Positions 26,259-35,447 are shown, counted from the stretch's first letter. The stretch is 64,000 nt of DNA from MGBC120314 sp051880495 (GCA_051880495.1 JBJEOB010000056.1:1-64000), one strand, 5' to 3'. Made by a program: numbers and translations. Notes: generated from the letters alone by a model not told the origin.

Positions 26259-28385
26259 ATGAAAGTTATTAAGAGAGACGGCCGTGAAGTTACATACGAT
26301 CGCAACAAAATTATAGTTGCCATCCAGAAGGCAAACGACGAAGTTGATCCAATCGACAAAATTTCAGAAGAAAAGATTGAATCCATTGTTGCCTCTATCG
26401 AAAATCGCGGATATGAAACAATGCAGGTTGAGGATATCCAGGATATAATCGAACAGAAATTAATGGCAGAAAAGAAATTTACACTTGCCAAGACATATAT
26501 AATTTACCGCTACACAAGAGAACTTGTACGTAAGGCAAATACAACCGACGACTCAATTATGAGCCTTATTAAGAACAGCAATAAAGACGTTATGGAGGAA
26601 AACTCCAACAAAAACGCCACCATTGCTTCCACACAGCGTGACTTAATCGCCGGCGAGGTTTCCAAGGATCTTACCAAGAGACTTCTCCTGCCTGAAAAGA
26701 TTTCAAAAGCACATGAAAATGGCATCCTCCACTTCCATGATGCAGATTACTTCTTACAGTCAATTTTTAACTGCTGTCTTATCAACATTGGTGACATGTT
26801 AGACAATGGAACTGTAATGAACGGAAAGCTCATAGAAACACCTAAGAGTTTCCAGGTTGCATGTAACGTTACAACACAGATTATTGCTGCTGTTGCTTCA
26901 AGCCAGTATGGCGGACAGTCAGTTGACATCAAGCATCTTGGCAAATATCTTAGAAAGACAAAGGAAAAGTATGCTGCACATTATCATGAAGAATTAGACG
27001 GCAAGGTTCCAAATGAAGTAATTGAACAGATTATAAATGACCGTCTCTATGATGAACTTAAATCAGGCGTACAGACAATCCAGTATCAGATTAACACACT
27101 GATGACAACAAACGGACAGTCTCCTTTTGTTACTTTGTTCTTAAATCTTGAAAAAGATGATGAATATATAGAAGAAAACGCAATGATTATTGAAGAAATT
27201 CTTCGCCAGCGTCTTCAGGGTATTAAAAATGAACAGGGTGTATATGTAACTCCTGCGTTTCCTAAGCTTATTTATGTTCTTGACGAACACAACTGCTTCA
27301 AGGGCGGCAAATATGATTACATAACTGAGCTCGCAGTAAAATGTTCTGCAAAGAGAATGTACCCGGACTATATTTCAGCGAAGAAAATGCGTGAGAATTA
27401 CGAAGGAAATGTATTCAGCTGTATGGGATGCCGTTCATTCCTCTCACCATGGAAAGATTCAGATGGCAATTATAAATGGGAAGGCCGTTTCAATCAGGGT
27501 GTAGTAAGTATTAACCTTCCACAGATTGGTATTATTGCTGCCGGTGATGAGGAAGTATTCTGGCCTCTTCTTGAAGAAAGACTCTCACTTTGCTTTGAAG
27601 CATTAATGTGCCGTCACCATGCACTTGAAGGAACACTTTCAGACGTAAGCCCGATTCACTGGCAGTATGGTGCCATTGCAAGATTAAAGAAAGGCGAAAC
27701 CATCGACAAGCTTCTTCATGATGGATATTCAACTCTTTCTCTTGGATATATCGGTCTCTACGAGGTAACCAAATTAATGACAGGCGTAAGCCACACAGAC
27801 CCTAAGGGAACTGAATTTGCATTAAAAGTCATGAACAGACTCCGTGCCGCAACTGATACATGGAAAAAGACCACAGGACTTGGATTCGGTCTCTACGGAA
27901 CACCTGCAGAAAGCCTCTGCTATCGTTTTGCTGAGATTGACAAAAAGAAATTCGGTATTATTGAGGATGTAACTGATAAAGGATACTACACCAACTCATA
28001 CCACGTTGATGTACGCGAAAAGATTGATGCATTTTCTAAATTTACATTTGAAAGCCAGTTCCAGGTTATTTCAAACGGCGGTGCCATTTCATATGTAGAG
28101 ATTCCAAATATGCGCCACAATCTTGAGGCATTAAAGGAGCTTGTAAAATTCATTTACGAAAACATTCAGTATGCAGAATTTAACACAAAGTCAGACTACT
28201 GCCACGTCTGTGGATATGACGGAGAAATAATCATTAACGACAAGCTTGAATGGGAATGCCCTCAGTGCCACAACAAAGACCATTCAAAGATGAACGTTAC
28301 AAGAAGAACCTGCGGTTATTTAGGCGAGAACTTCTGGAACGTAGGAAAGACAAAGGAAATTAATTCAAGAGTTCTTCATATTTAA
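26259..28385 (+). CDS. nrdD: Anaerobic ribonucleoside-triphosphate reductase
   Basis: A 708-residue class III reductase that makes dNTPs without oxygen. An N-terminal ATP-cone allosteric domain (MKVIKRDGREVTYDRNKI onward) is followed by the glycyl-radical barrel with SCMGCRSFL. A C-terminal zinc ribbon (CHVCGYDGE and CPQCHN) precedes the glycyl radical loop RRTCGYLG near residue 686. The ATG at 26259 has GAAAGGGA upstream. nrdG, encoding its activase, starts 18 bp downstream. Two NrdR-like boxes cover the promoter, so repression at high dATP/ATP is expected. Confidence 0.96.
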   Translation: MKVIKRDGREVTYDRNKIIVAIQKANDEVDPIDKISEEKIESIVASIENRGYETMQVEDIQDIIEQKLMAEKKFTLAKTYIIYRYTRELVRKANTTDDSIMSLIKNSNKDVMEENSNKNATIASTQRDLIAGEVSKDLTKRLLLPEKISKAHENGILHFHDADYFLQSIFNCCLINIGDMLDNGTVMNGKLIETPKSFQVACNVTTQIIAAVASSQYGGQSVDIKHLGKYLRKTKEKYAAHYHEELDGKVPNEVIEQIINDRLYDELKSGVQTIQYQINTLMTTNGQSPFVTLFLNLEKDDEYIEENAMIIEEILRQRLQGIKNEQGVYVTPAFPKLIYVLDEHNCFKGGKYDYITELAVKCSAKRMYPDYISAKKMRENYEGNVFSCMGCRSFLSPWKDSDGNYKWEGRFNQGVVSINLPQIGIIAAGDEEVFWPLLEERLSLCFEALMCRHHALEGTLSDVSPIHWQYGAIARLKKGETIDKLLHDGYSTLSLGYIGLYEVTKLMTGVSHTDPKGTEFALKVMNRLRAATDTWKKTTGLGFGLYGTPAESLCYRFAEIDKKKFGIIEDVTDKGYYTNSYHVDVREKIDAFSKFTFESQFQVISNGGAISYVEIPNMRHNLEALKELVKFIYENIQYAEFNTKSDYCHVCGYDGEIIINDKLEWECPQCHNKDHSKMNVTRRTCGYLGENFWNVGKTKEINSRVLHI

Positions 28386-28403
28386 TCGAGGAGATTTTCA
28401 AAA

Positions 28404-28940
28404 ATGAATTATGCCGACATAAAACAGTATGATATTTCAAACGGACCCGGAATCCGAATCTCATTATTCGTGAGTGGCTGCAACCACCACTGCAAAGGCT
28501 GTTTCAACCAGGAAACATGGGATTTTAATTACGGCAAACCGTTTACGGATGAAACAATCGACCTGATAATTGAATACATGAAACCTGACTTTATTAAAGG
28601 ACTTACAATCCTCGGCGGCGAACCATTTGAGCGTGTTAATCAGCAGGGACTTCTTCCGCTTCTCAGAAAAGTCCGTGAAGTTTATCCAAACAAGGATATC
28701 TGGTGCTTTACCGGATTTGATTTCATGCACGACATCTACGGTAACATGATGAAAAACTGGGATGAAACAAAAGAAATGGTTTCATATCTCGACATGATTG
28801 TCGATGGTAAATTTGTTGAAGAATTAAAGGACCTTTCACTCCGTTTCAAAGGCTCTTCAAATCAGAAAACCATAATGGTCAAAGAGACACTTGAAAAAGG
28901 CGAACCCGTACTATGGGATGACCGTCAGGTGCAATACTAA
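28404..28940 (+). CDS. nrdG: Anaerobic ribonucleotide reductase-activating protein (radical SAM)
   Basis: A 178-residue radical-SAM activase that installs the glycyl radical on NrdD. Cys26, Cys30 and Cys33 form the CX3CX2C site for the 4Fe-4S cluster, and TILGGEPFE is the SAM-binding GGE motif. GAGGAGA precedes the ATG. It is co-transcribed with nrdD and dut. Confidence 0.95.
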   Translation: MNYADIKQYDISNGPGIRISLFVSGCNHHCKGCFNQETWDFNYGKPFTDETIDLIIEYMKPDFIKGLTILGGEPFERVNQQGLLPLLRKVREVYPNKDIWCFTGFDFMHDIYGNMMKNWDETKEMVSYLDMIVDGKFVEELKDLSLRFKGSSNQKTIMVKETLEKGEPVLWDDRQVQY

Positions 28941-28957
28941 TTATAAGGAGACAATCA

Positions 28958-29401
28958 ATGACAGCAGATGTTAGAATTAAAAAGTTAAATGATAAAGCAA
29001 TTATTCCGACATACGGAACAGAATTTTCAGCCGGTGCCGACCTCTATGCCTGCATCGATGAAACAGTTACTTTAGCACCGGGCGAAACCAGACTAATCAA
29101 GACAGGCCTTGCAATGGAAATACCTGTCGGATATGCAGGGTTAATTTATGCAAGAAGCGGTCTTGCCAGCAAAAAAGGTCTTGCCCCTGCCAACAAGGTT
29201 GGTGTTGTAGATGCAGACTACCGCGGCGAAATCATGGTAGCACTTCACAACCATTCAACGTCTGATGCTTCTATCGAGCCGGGCGAGCGAATCGCACAGA
29301 TGGTAATTGCACCATTCCTTACCGCAAACTTCATCGTATCCGATGAACTCGACGACACAGTACGTGGTGCAGGCGGATTTGGTTCGACAGGAACAAAATA
29401 A
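28958..29401 (+). CDS. dut: dUTP diphosphatase
   Basis: A 147-residue trimeric dUTPase that converts dUTP to dUMP and pyrophosphate. All five family motifs are visible: AGADLYA, ARSGLASKKGL, NKVGVVDADYRGEI, GERIAQMV and the C-terminal RGAGGFGSTG. It is the third gene of the nrdD-nrdG operon, 17 bp after nrdG with an AAGGAG site, so it is probably also under the NrdR-like sites. This pairing of dNTP synthesis with removal of dUTP is functionally sensible. Confidence 0.95.
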   Translation: MTADVRIKKLNDKAIIPTYGTEFSAGADLYACIDETVTLAPGETRLIKTGLAMEIPVGYAGLIYARSGLASKKGLAPANKVGVVDADYRGEIMVALHNHSTSDASIEPGERIAQMVIAPFLTANFIVSDELDDTVRGAGGFGSTGTK

Positions 29402-29408
29402 AAATACA

Positions 29409-29466
29409 TACGCCACTCTTCCATTTAGTGATTACCTCATTTATCCTATGGAAAAGTGGCGTTTTA
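29409..29466 (+). terminator. Terminator after dut
   Basis: CGCCACTCTTCCAT (29411-29424) pairs with ATGGAAAAGTGGCG, followed by a TTTT run. The long loop makes the exact fold uncertain. Confidence 0.65.
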
Positions 29467-29469
29467 GAT

Positions 29470-29643
29470 TTATTTTTCTTCCAACTGACTCTTTAAACGC
29501 GCTATCTCCTGTGACAATTCGTCCAGCTTTTTGTCCTTTTCATCCAGTTCCTTATCCTTTTCATCCAGTTCCTTCTTTTGATCATCAATAATTTCCTGTA
29601 ACATATTACGATCCATTTCCTGTAATATCTTTGAAAACTTCAT
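29470..29643 (-). CDS. 57-residue coiled-coil protein
   Basis: A short ORF with a strong ribosome site (GGAGGAGG upstream of ATG at 29643). The product is almost wholly helical and charged, with repeated KELDEKDK units that form a coiled coil. It starts 39 bp after the stop of the Rpn-type gene. It may be a separate small partner or the detached C-terminal coiled coil of that protein. I know no function. Confidence 0.55.
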   Translation of the reverse strand: MKFSKILQEMDRNMLQEIIDDQKKELDEKDKELDEKDKKLDELSQEIARLKSQLEEK

Positions 29644-29682
29644 AAGCACCTCCTCCGGCTTTTCCCGATATGATGCAATCTC

Positions 29683-30444
29683 CTAATATATTTCCAAAAG
29701 CCATGGATAATCTTCTATCAGCCTTTCTGCATCCTCAACACCTTCTGTTGTCAAAAACGAAAGCCAGCCTGTTAATGTATCCTTTTCTTTATGATAAGGA
29801 TTCTTTTTAAACACGTCAAGCGCTATTAGGCAGTAGTCCTGCAAAAGCTCCAACTGAAGCCCCGTGTCGAATTTCACTTTACCGCGATGAATATACGCTT
29901 CCGGGACTTTATGAAAACAGCCTTCCGTCTTCTCATAAATAACAATCGTATAAACCTTCTTTAAATCTTTATACGAAAAGTCTTTTCCCTTCATGCTGCG
30001 AATTCTGCTGTACTGTCTGGTTACAATGTCCGAAGAGTAACATGAAATTCTTTCTCCCGTAAAACGATATGGATTTTTCTGCACCTCGACATTGGCCAGA
30101 GAGCCGTCCTGCGCCTCCACCAGAATATCCATTACAATCATGCGTTCACCATGCATGAAACAGTTCTCCAGTGGTAGAACCTTTTTCACACATACCTCTT
30201 CCCCAATCAGACTTGATATAAGACTCGACAGACGATCAGGGTGAATATCCGGATGAAATATCATCTTAAAAAACTCATCATAAAGAATCGGAAGCGTCTT
30301 TTTTCCGATGCAAAAATCAATGAACCTGCGTTTCCATTCGTATTTCATTTTCAAAAAATCTTCATAGACGCAGGTCTCATTTTTCAGATATTCAATCACC
30401 TCCTCATCACATGAAAATTTAGAAGACATTAATTCATTTGTCAT
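29683..30444 (-). CDS. Rpn-family PD-(D/E)XK nuclease/putative transposase
   Basis: A 253-residue protein of the Rpn/PDDEXK_2 family, whose members promote recombination or are proposed transposase-like nucleases. The PD-(D/E)XK core is visible as FKMIFHPD, IVMDILVEAQDGSLANVEVQK (catalytic Asp, Glu and Gln-Lys) and RFTGERISCYSSDIVTRQYS. These genes are abundant and mobile in gut Clostridia. The ATG at 30444 is favoured over 30450 because of spacing from GAGG. It is probably intact, with a coiled-coil ORF just downstream and an AbrB-like gene upstream. Confidence 0.75.
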   Translation of the reverse strand: MTNELMSSKFSCDEEVIEYLKNETCVYEDFLKMKYEWKRRFIDFCIGKKTLPILYDEFFKMIFHPDIHPDRLSSLISSLIGEEVCVKKVLPLENCFMHGERMIVMDILVEAQDGSLANVEVQKNPYRFTGERISCYSSDIVTRQYSRIRSMKGKDFSYKDLKKVYTIVIYEKTEGCFHKVPEAYIHRGKVKFDTGLQLELLQDYCLIALDVFKKNPYHKEKDTLTGWLSFLTTEGVEDAERLIEDYPWLLEIY

Positions 30445-30476
30445 AAGCATTTACCTCGCTAAAATTATGGTATTTC

Positions 30477-30563
30477 TTCAAATTTGGAATAGAAGGTGAG
30501 AACCCACCAGAAAATTTGATTCCTTTAAAGATAAATTTATTATAGCATATCATATGGAATTTG
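30477..30563. repeat. Duplicated promoter segment, copy 1
   Basis: About 87 bp, beginning TTCAAATTTGGAAT and containing GGTGAGAACCCACC, closely resembling 30841-30929. On the minus strand it holds TTGCAA-N16-TATAAT and so could drive the Rpn-type gene. Confidence 0.7.
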
Positions 30564-30592
30564 CAAGAAAAATATAGTTATTCAATCCTATT

Positions 30593-30769
30593 TCACACTT
30601 CTTTTTCAAGACTGTCTACTGCCGCACTTATCATTATTACCTGATTTTCTTTACATATAAATGTAACTTCATCTCCTACATCAACTCCTAATTGTACCCG
30701 TATGTCTTTAGGAATTGTAATCCGTCCCCTCGACATTACTTTTACGTTATTAATTATTAAATTATCCAT
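30593..30769 (-). CDS. AbrB/SpoVT-like DNA-binding protein
   Basis: A 58-residue swapped-hairpin AbrB-type protein (VKVMSRGRITIPKDIRVQLGVDVGDEV is the domain core). Such proteins act as transition-state regulators or as MazE-type antitoxins. GGAGG lies 8 nt before the ATG. No toxin gene is directly adjacent; the Rpn-type gene downstream has its own promoter-like segment. It may regulate the duplicated promoter segments on either side, which is inference. Confidence 0.75.
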   Translation of the reverse strand: MDNLIINNVKVMSRGRITIPKDIRVQLGVDVGDEVTFICKENQVIMISAAVDSLEKEV

Positions 30770-30840
30770 GTCATATACCTCCTCAATTTGTCCACTAATT
30801 CTTTTCTTTCTTCAAGTCCTGTTGTTAGTCAAATATTGTA

Positions 30841-30929
30841 TTTCAAAGTTTGGAATTAAAAGGTGAGAACCCGCCAGAAAATTGAATTCCATTAAAGACA
30901 GATATATTCTAGCATATTGCATAGGATTT
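30841..30929. repeat. Duplicated promoter segment, copy 2
   Basis: Direct repeat of 30477-30563 with point differences, including GGTGAGAACCCGCC. It lies upstream of the AbrB-like gene, with TAGAAT as the -10-like element on the minus strand. Confidence 0.7.
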
Positions 30930-30939
30930 GAAAATAATT

Positions 30940-31212
30940 TTATTGTGATGATTTTGTGCATCTTCCTCCCTCTTTGGAATATCGCAGAATCAAATGTGCA
31001 GTTGACTCTACAACTTCCTTTAATCTGTCCATTTCTTCTTTGGAAAAACCGGATACATCACACCACTTATATTCAGGAAGATAACAGGTGGCGCAATGAA
31101 ACCCATCCTTTTCATCCGGTCGTTCCATATAAACTTTTACGCTTCCATCGGAATGCATTTCAGAATGTACGATTTCTGTTTTGTCATCTAATGTTAAAAA
31201 CGGATACATCAT
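30940..31212 (-). CDS. Conserved hypothetical protein (90 residues)
   Basis: A small soluble protein starting MMYPFLTLDDKTEIVHSEMH, with a predicted alpha/beta fold and three cysteines. I do not recognise a family with confidence. AGAGGCG precedes the start, with a second ATG directly after it. It sits at the end of the acyltransferase region in the same orientation, but about 220 bp separate them. Confidence 0.5.
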   Translation of the reverse strand: MMYPFLTLDDKTEIVHSEMHSDGSVKVYMERPDEKDGFHCATCYLPEYKWCDVSGFSKEEMDRLKEVVESTAHLILRYSKEGGRCTKSSQ

Positions 31213-31433
31213 AAATAAGCGCCTCTTTCTGTTTCATTTTCATATATATATTATACTATATCTGAATTGAAAAGTCATTCAAAAAACTAAATACCTTTTC
31301 CTTGAGTATAGTAAATTTCCTTTCTCAATTTGTCCACGAATTCTTTATTCTCTTCAAGGCAGCCTCTTTGTTGTGTCATAAATAAGTCCAAAGCATACAT
31401 ACAATAATAGAAATCGCCTCAACCTCCTTCTGT
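31213..31433. other. Intergenic stretch with a remnant ORF
   Basis: The minus strand holds a 30-codon reading frame ending near 31290. Its tail (LEENKEFVDKLRK) resembles a frame upstream of the AbrB-like gene (LEERKELVDKLRR, near 30800). Both look like remnants of one duplicated gene end. No RNA gene or terminator was recognised. Confidence 0.35.
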
Positions 31434-32336
31434 TTATTTCTTAAAATATAATAACATTCTATATTTGGGCTTAAATCTCATTTCATCTATATATTCCATA
31501 TTGAAATACGGCCATTCCTTGAATCTATCTCTGACATATTTGTCCCATTCATCACTTCTGATTTTCTTTCTTTCGTATAATGGTTCGCTTTCCCAAATTT
31601 CCCATTTTAAGGTTGCCAATATGTCCCGTAGAAAATTTATTGCTTTTATTTTTTCTTCTTTTTCTTGTCCATATTGATTCATGTCAATGTTTTTTCCAAT
31701 ATTTATCACCCAGCGTTTTCCGTACTGTTCAGCAGCAACCGGTATAATTATAGCATTTCCCTTTTGAGCCACTTCTATAATTCCCCAATAGCACGGCAAC
31801 ATTGACAAATTGGGAGTTAGATTCCATGTTCCTTCCGGAAAATACATTAAATTTCCTCCATCAAGCAAATGTGTGACCATTCTATTCAACACGGATTTAC
31901 GGTCTTCTTTTTCTCTTTCATTAAAATAAATAACACCATTCAATGCAAGAAACGGTGCATCAATAATCCCCTGAATATGCTCAAAATCACCCGATAGTAA
32001 ATAGTAATGTTCCTTAATGGCTTCACTTACTATCTCAATATCGAATTTACCAACATGTGTAACAGTAAATATTACCGGACGTTCCGTCATACAACTCTGA
32101 TTTTTCAATATTTTGTAACTGAAACCACCCAGTCTATTCTTAAACTTATAAATTAATAAAATGAACTTATGTATCTTCTTTCGTTGTGATAAATTCAATC
32201 TTCCAAACAGAGAATTTTCTTCTTTTCTTCGTAATTTCCAGTATAACGCAATGAAATCATTATATCTCTTATTATATTCTTCTTGACTAATTTCCTTTTC
32301 AAGAAACAGCTTCTGCTTTTTTGCCAGAACATTCAT
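31434..32336 (-). CDS. PlsC-like acyltransferase A
   Basis: A 300-residue protein of the lysophospholipid/glycerophosphate acyltransferase fold. The catalytic HX4D is His94 to Asp99 (THVGKFD), and the glycerol-phosphate-binding-type motif is FPEGTWN near residue 168. No clear membrane helix is seen. It shares LRDxLATLKWEIWE with the two neighbouring acyltransferases, so they are paralogs. The ATG at 32336 has GAGG upstream; a longer in-frame reading would overlap the pseudogene before it. The acyl acceptor is unknown. Confidence 0.72.
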   Translation of the reverse strand: MNVLAKKQKLFLEKEISQEEYNKRYNDFIALYWKLRRKEENSLFGRLNLSQRKKIHKFILLIYKFKNRLGGFSYKILKNQSCMTERPVIFTVTHVGKFDIEIVSEAIKEHYYLLSGDFEHIQGIIDAPFLALNGVIYFNEREKEDRKSVLNRMVTHLLDGGNLMYFPEGTWNLTPNLSMLPCYWGIIEVAQKGNAIIIPVAAEQYGKRWVINIGKNIDMNQYGQEKEEKIKAINFLRDILATLKWEIWESEPLYERKKIRSDEWDKYVRDRFKEWPYFNMEYIDEMRFKPKYRMLLYFKK

Positions 32337-32388
32337 CTGTAATCCTCTTCCTTTATCAAGCTGTCCATTAAATCCACAATGCGATAAA

Positions 32389-32862
32389 TCAATATTCCAA
32401 CTTATTGTCAGGTCGGTACATTGTATTCCACACATCCTCCACAGTATAAGATGTATTTTTCTCACCTATGATTTCTTTTAAGAACATATCACTATAATCC
32501 GGTGATATCGTACATCTCTTGCACATTCCCTTACGCTCCCATATTTCCCACTTTAGCGTTGCCAGCGTATCACGTAGTCTTTCTGTAAGTTTTTCTTTAT
32601 CATCAAGGGTTCCATCCTTACACTCTATATTTTCCCCAATATTAACATAGTAACTATCTCCATAACGTTCAACCGCTACAGGTATGATATCCGCTCCGGA
32701 TGCAATTGCCATCTGTGCTGCACCAGAGAAAAGATACATTACAGGCTTATTTTCCGTAATGTTCTCCATTGCACAATCATCACGCGACCATTTGGTACAT
32801 AAGTATTCACGCATCCGTTCATCAATATAAGCTTCACTACCTTTTCCTAAACAAAAACGCAT
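32389..32862 (-). pseudogene. Decayed PlsC-like acyltransferase fragment
   Basis: The 157-residue frame aligns with the C-terminal half of the neighbouring acyltransferases (ENKPVMYLFSGAAQMAI, IIPVAVERYGD, LRDTLATLKWEIWER). It lacks the HX4D segment, and the FPEG motif is lost in an unrelated-looking N-terminal 30 residues. It overlaps the end of the upstream acyltransferase gene. This looks like a deletion remnant and is unlikely to be catalytic. Confidence 0.7.
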
Positions 32863-33775
32863 TTTCTTTACACGGAATCAACTTGTTCAGATAGGCAAAA
32901 GCTTCCTCGGGTGAAGGGATCACACAATGATACTTTGTCCTCTCAACCGTTTCCAGCGTATCATAGGGATAGATACGAGTCTCAAATTCCTTTATGAACA
33001 GCTCTCTATAATTTTCTGGCAGGCCATTCCTCGACTGTAATCCTTCTCTTTCCCAAATCTCCCATTTCAGGGAAGCTAAAACATCACGAAGATTCTGTGT
33101 TAATTCTACATTATCGCAGAAATCCTTCGGATGCATTTCATTACCAAAATTAATAACGAAACGATTATCGTATTGTTCTATCGCAATTGGAATGATTTTT
33201 GTGTCGGTTTCCATCGCCATTTTTGCTGTACCCTGAAAAAGTCCCATTACAGGCAAATTTTCAGTTCCATTACGTGCCCCTTCTGGATATATCATAAGTG
33301 AACCACCAGCCTTCAACAATTCCAGCGCACGCAGATATGCAATATGACGGTCTTTTTTATCACCTGTATCTAACATTATGCATCCGTTTAGATGAAGCAG
33401 CAGTCCGGAAGCCTCTTTATACAGACCTCCCGGATCGCCAATGAACCACCAGCAGCCTCGACGAATTGCCTCAAAATTCCTTTGACAATCATCTCCGCCA
33501 ATATGTGTACAGGCATATATTACCTTTTCCTTGTATTTTTTATGATTACCCAATACGATAATTTTCTGTTTTCGAAGAATTCTATCCAATGCAACAAACC
33601 TAACAAATACCGGATATAAATACTCCCTAAGCCGTATGCATTTTAGTTTCTTTCCCTGTTCAAACCGATATTTTCTAAGTGTCCGATAATATACATTTAA
33701 CTCCGAGACGTGCATAGATACACGTTGGAGCAGACTCTTAGAGCAAAATCCGGAACAGTTTCTATCTGTGGGCAC
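32837..33775 (-). CDS. PlsC-like acyltransferase B
   Basis: A 312-residue acyltransferase-fold protein. HX4D is His91 to Asp96 (THIGGDD), and the second motif is YPEGARNG near residue 163. A paralog of the gene ending at 31434 and of the fragment between them. The start appears to be GTG at 33775, with GGAG 9 nt upstream; an ATG at 33715 lacks a ribosome site. The C-terminal tail EEAFAYLNKL recurs in the small ORF just upstream. The substrate is unknown. Confidence 0.7.
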   Translation of the reverse strand: MPTDRNCSGFCSKSLLQRVSMHVSELNVYYRTLRKYRFEQGKKLKCIRLREYLYPVFVRFVALDRILRKQKIIVLGNHKKYKEKVIYACTHIGGDDCQRNFEAIRRGCWWFIGDPGGLYKEASGLLLHLNGCIMLDTGDKKDRHIAYLRALELLKAGGSLMIYPEGARNGTENLPVMGLFQGTAKMAMETDTKIIPIAIEQYDNRFVINFGNEMHPKDFCDNVELTQNLRDVLASLKWEIWEREGLQSRNGLPENYRELFIKEFETRIYPYDTLETVERTKYHCVIPSPEEAFAYLNKLIPCKENAFLFRKR

Positions 33776-33808
33776 AATGTTTCACTCCTTGCAAAATAAT
33801 TATTTCTT

Positions 33809-34006
33809 CTACCTAGTCTCTATCTTATTATTCAACCAAGTAAAAGCTTCCTGATAAGTTACAACTCCATGCAGTACCTTTGCCTTCCCAATTTTCTTCT
33901 CGTCAGCCAGATCAAGTCGATATCCTATTCTCTCAATATCCGCTACCGTCTGCAATTCACACTTTAATTTCTCCCATTGCTGCAATAAGTTTTCCTGTAT
34001 TTCCAA
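33809..34006 (-). CDS. Small hypothetical protein (65 residues)
   Basis: A helical protein ending in YQEAFTWLNNKIE, which resembles the C-terminal tail of acyltransferase B (EEAFAYLNKLI). The start is probably TTG, with GGAG 7 nt upstream. It may be a separate small protein or the tail of another decayed acyltransferase. Confidence 0.42.
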   Translation of the reverse strand: MEIQENLLQQWEKLKCELQTVADIERIGYRLDLADEKKIGKAKVLHGVVTYQEAFTWLNNKIETR

Positions 34007-34151
34007 TGACTTGCTCCGTTTTTTAAATCATTTATCAATGCTTTCAACATTTTTTACTTTATCTGTCCTTCCATTCTTTTTTATCAGTTTTTTCCAAATA
34101 TCATCGTTCTTCTCCTCTAACAGCTAAATATTTCGTAATCACGTTTTCTAA

Positions 34152-35447
34152 CTACCGCATAAAATATTCTGATTGGCTTATTACTTCACATGTTCCGTCT
34201 TCATTTAAAAAAATAATATCACTATTCATAGAAAAACCCACTTCTAATTCGCGTAATGTCACTTCACATTCGTAATCATTTCCATTACCAAATGGATTAG
34301 ATATTTTTACTCTTATTTTTTGTTCTTTATTTATATTAATTTGATATTCAAATTCACCATCCTCATTTGTTTTATAATTTGTACACCATGAAGATGTATT
34401 TGGCCATAAAATCCACATTTTAACATCTGACATATAATTCACATTTCTTGGCGTACTACTTTGCGCATCAGCAACATAAAATGTAGCAGGACTCATTCTT
34501 TTTGCATTAAATTTCGTCATATAAACACGTATATCCAGTTTATCTTCTTGCATATATTGAGATTTGAGCACAATATTTTCTTTTCTTTCTTCATATCCTT
34601 TCAGTAGTATATAAAATTTAAATTCAATACCTATAGGAATATTATTAAAAATCATGATACCATCTTTAATTGTATAATCATGATATTCAACACCAGATTT
34701 TTCTTCTATAAAATAAGCTTCTAATACCTCAAAGTCATGAATTTTTGTTCCGGTACACTTCAATACTTCACCATCTTTAGTTACTGAAAGATTTGTATCC
34801 TCAAAAGTTATCTCAACATTTCCATACTCAACCTCCAATGCCTGTTCCAACTTTGACCTTACTTCAGCATTATCTCCTATCGGTCTTGTAATTAATTCTA
34901 TTTCAGTTCCTTTCTCCACCGAAGTCCCCTCAATTAAACTTTGTTCAACAACATACTCTCCTTTATCCGCAATTAAATTATATTTAAGTCCGTAATTACT
35001 TAAAATATAACATGCATTCTGATATGTGTATCCTACAACATTAGGCACTTGTACATTATTAATCTCTTCAATTGTTAATTCTATGTTTGTTCCTTTTGTT
35101 ACAATTTCTCCTGCCATTGGTGACTGCTGTGCTATGTAATAATCATTATCAACAATTTTAGAATATTTCAATCCAATACTCCCCAACATATTACACGCAT
35201 TCTGATATGTACATCCAACTACATCAGGAACCTTTACAAGATTATCTCTTATTTTTGTTCCTACAAATACTATAATTCCAACTATTAAAATTACTTTCCA
35301 TATAAAAGTCGATTCATGTACCTTCTTACTTTTTTCTCTTATTAGTATTAAAATAGAGAATAATGTAGCTACAATTGATAGTATTGAAATAACCATATTT
35401 GTTACATCATTTAATAAAAAAAGCACTTCGTAAATTATTTTTAACAT
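34152..35447 (-). CDS. Membrane protein with two PASTA domains
   Basis: A 431-residue protein. Two N-terminal hydrophobic helices are followed by two PASTA repeats (VPDVVGCTYQNACNMLGSIGLKY and VPNVVGYTYQNACYILSNYGLKY). A long beta-rich extracellular region with carboxypeptidase-regulatory-like features makes up the rest. PASTA domains bind peptidoglycan or muropeptides, but here there is no kinase or transpeptidase domain. The ATG at 35447 is preferred because GGAAGAGG lies before it. It sits within the acyltransferase cluster, in the same orientation. Confidence 0.72.
   Translation of the reverse strand: MLKIIYEVLFLLNDVTNMVISILSIVATLFSILILIREKSKKVHESTFIWKVILIVGIIVFVGTKIRDNLVKVPDVVGCTYQNACNMLGSIGLKYSKIVDNDYYIAQQSPMAGEIVTKGTNIELTIEEINNVQVPNVVGYTYQNACYILSNYGLKYNLIADKGEYVVEQSLIEGTSVEKGTEIELITRPIGDNAEVRSKLEQALEVEYGNVEITFEDTNLSVTKDGEVLKCTGTKIHDFEVLEAYFIEEKSGVEYHDYTIKDGIMIFNNIPIGIEFKFYILLKGYEERKENIVLKSQYMQEDKLDIRVYMTKFNAKRMSPATFYVADAQSSTPRNVNYMSDVKMWILWPNTSSWCTNYKTNEDGEFEYQININKEQKIRVKISNPFGNGNDYECEVTLRELEVGFSMNSDIIFLNEDGTCEVISQSEYFMR

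Noticed and set aside
29307..29591. 94-residue plus-strand ORF after dut
   Set aside because: It overlaps dut out of frame and then the dut terminator and the antisense of the coiled-coil ORF; no ribosome site.
34020..34140. Short minus-strand frame ending KNVESIDK
   Set aside because: It is only about 30 codons, with a stop just upstream and no start codon; it may be a gene remnant but cannot be supported.
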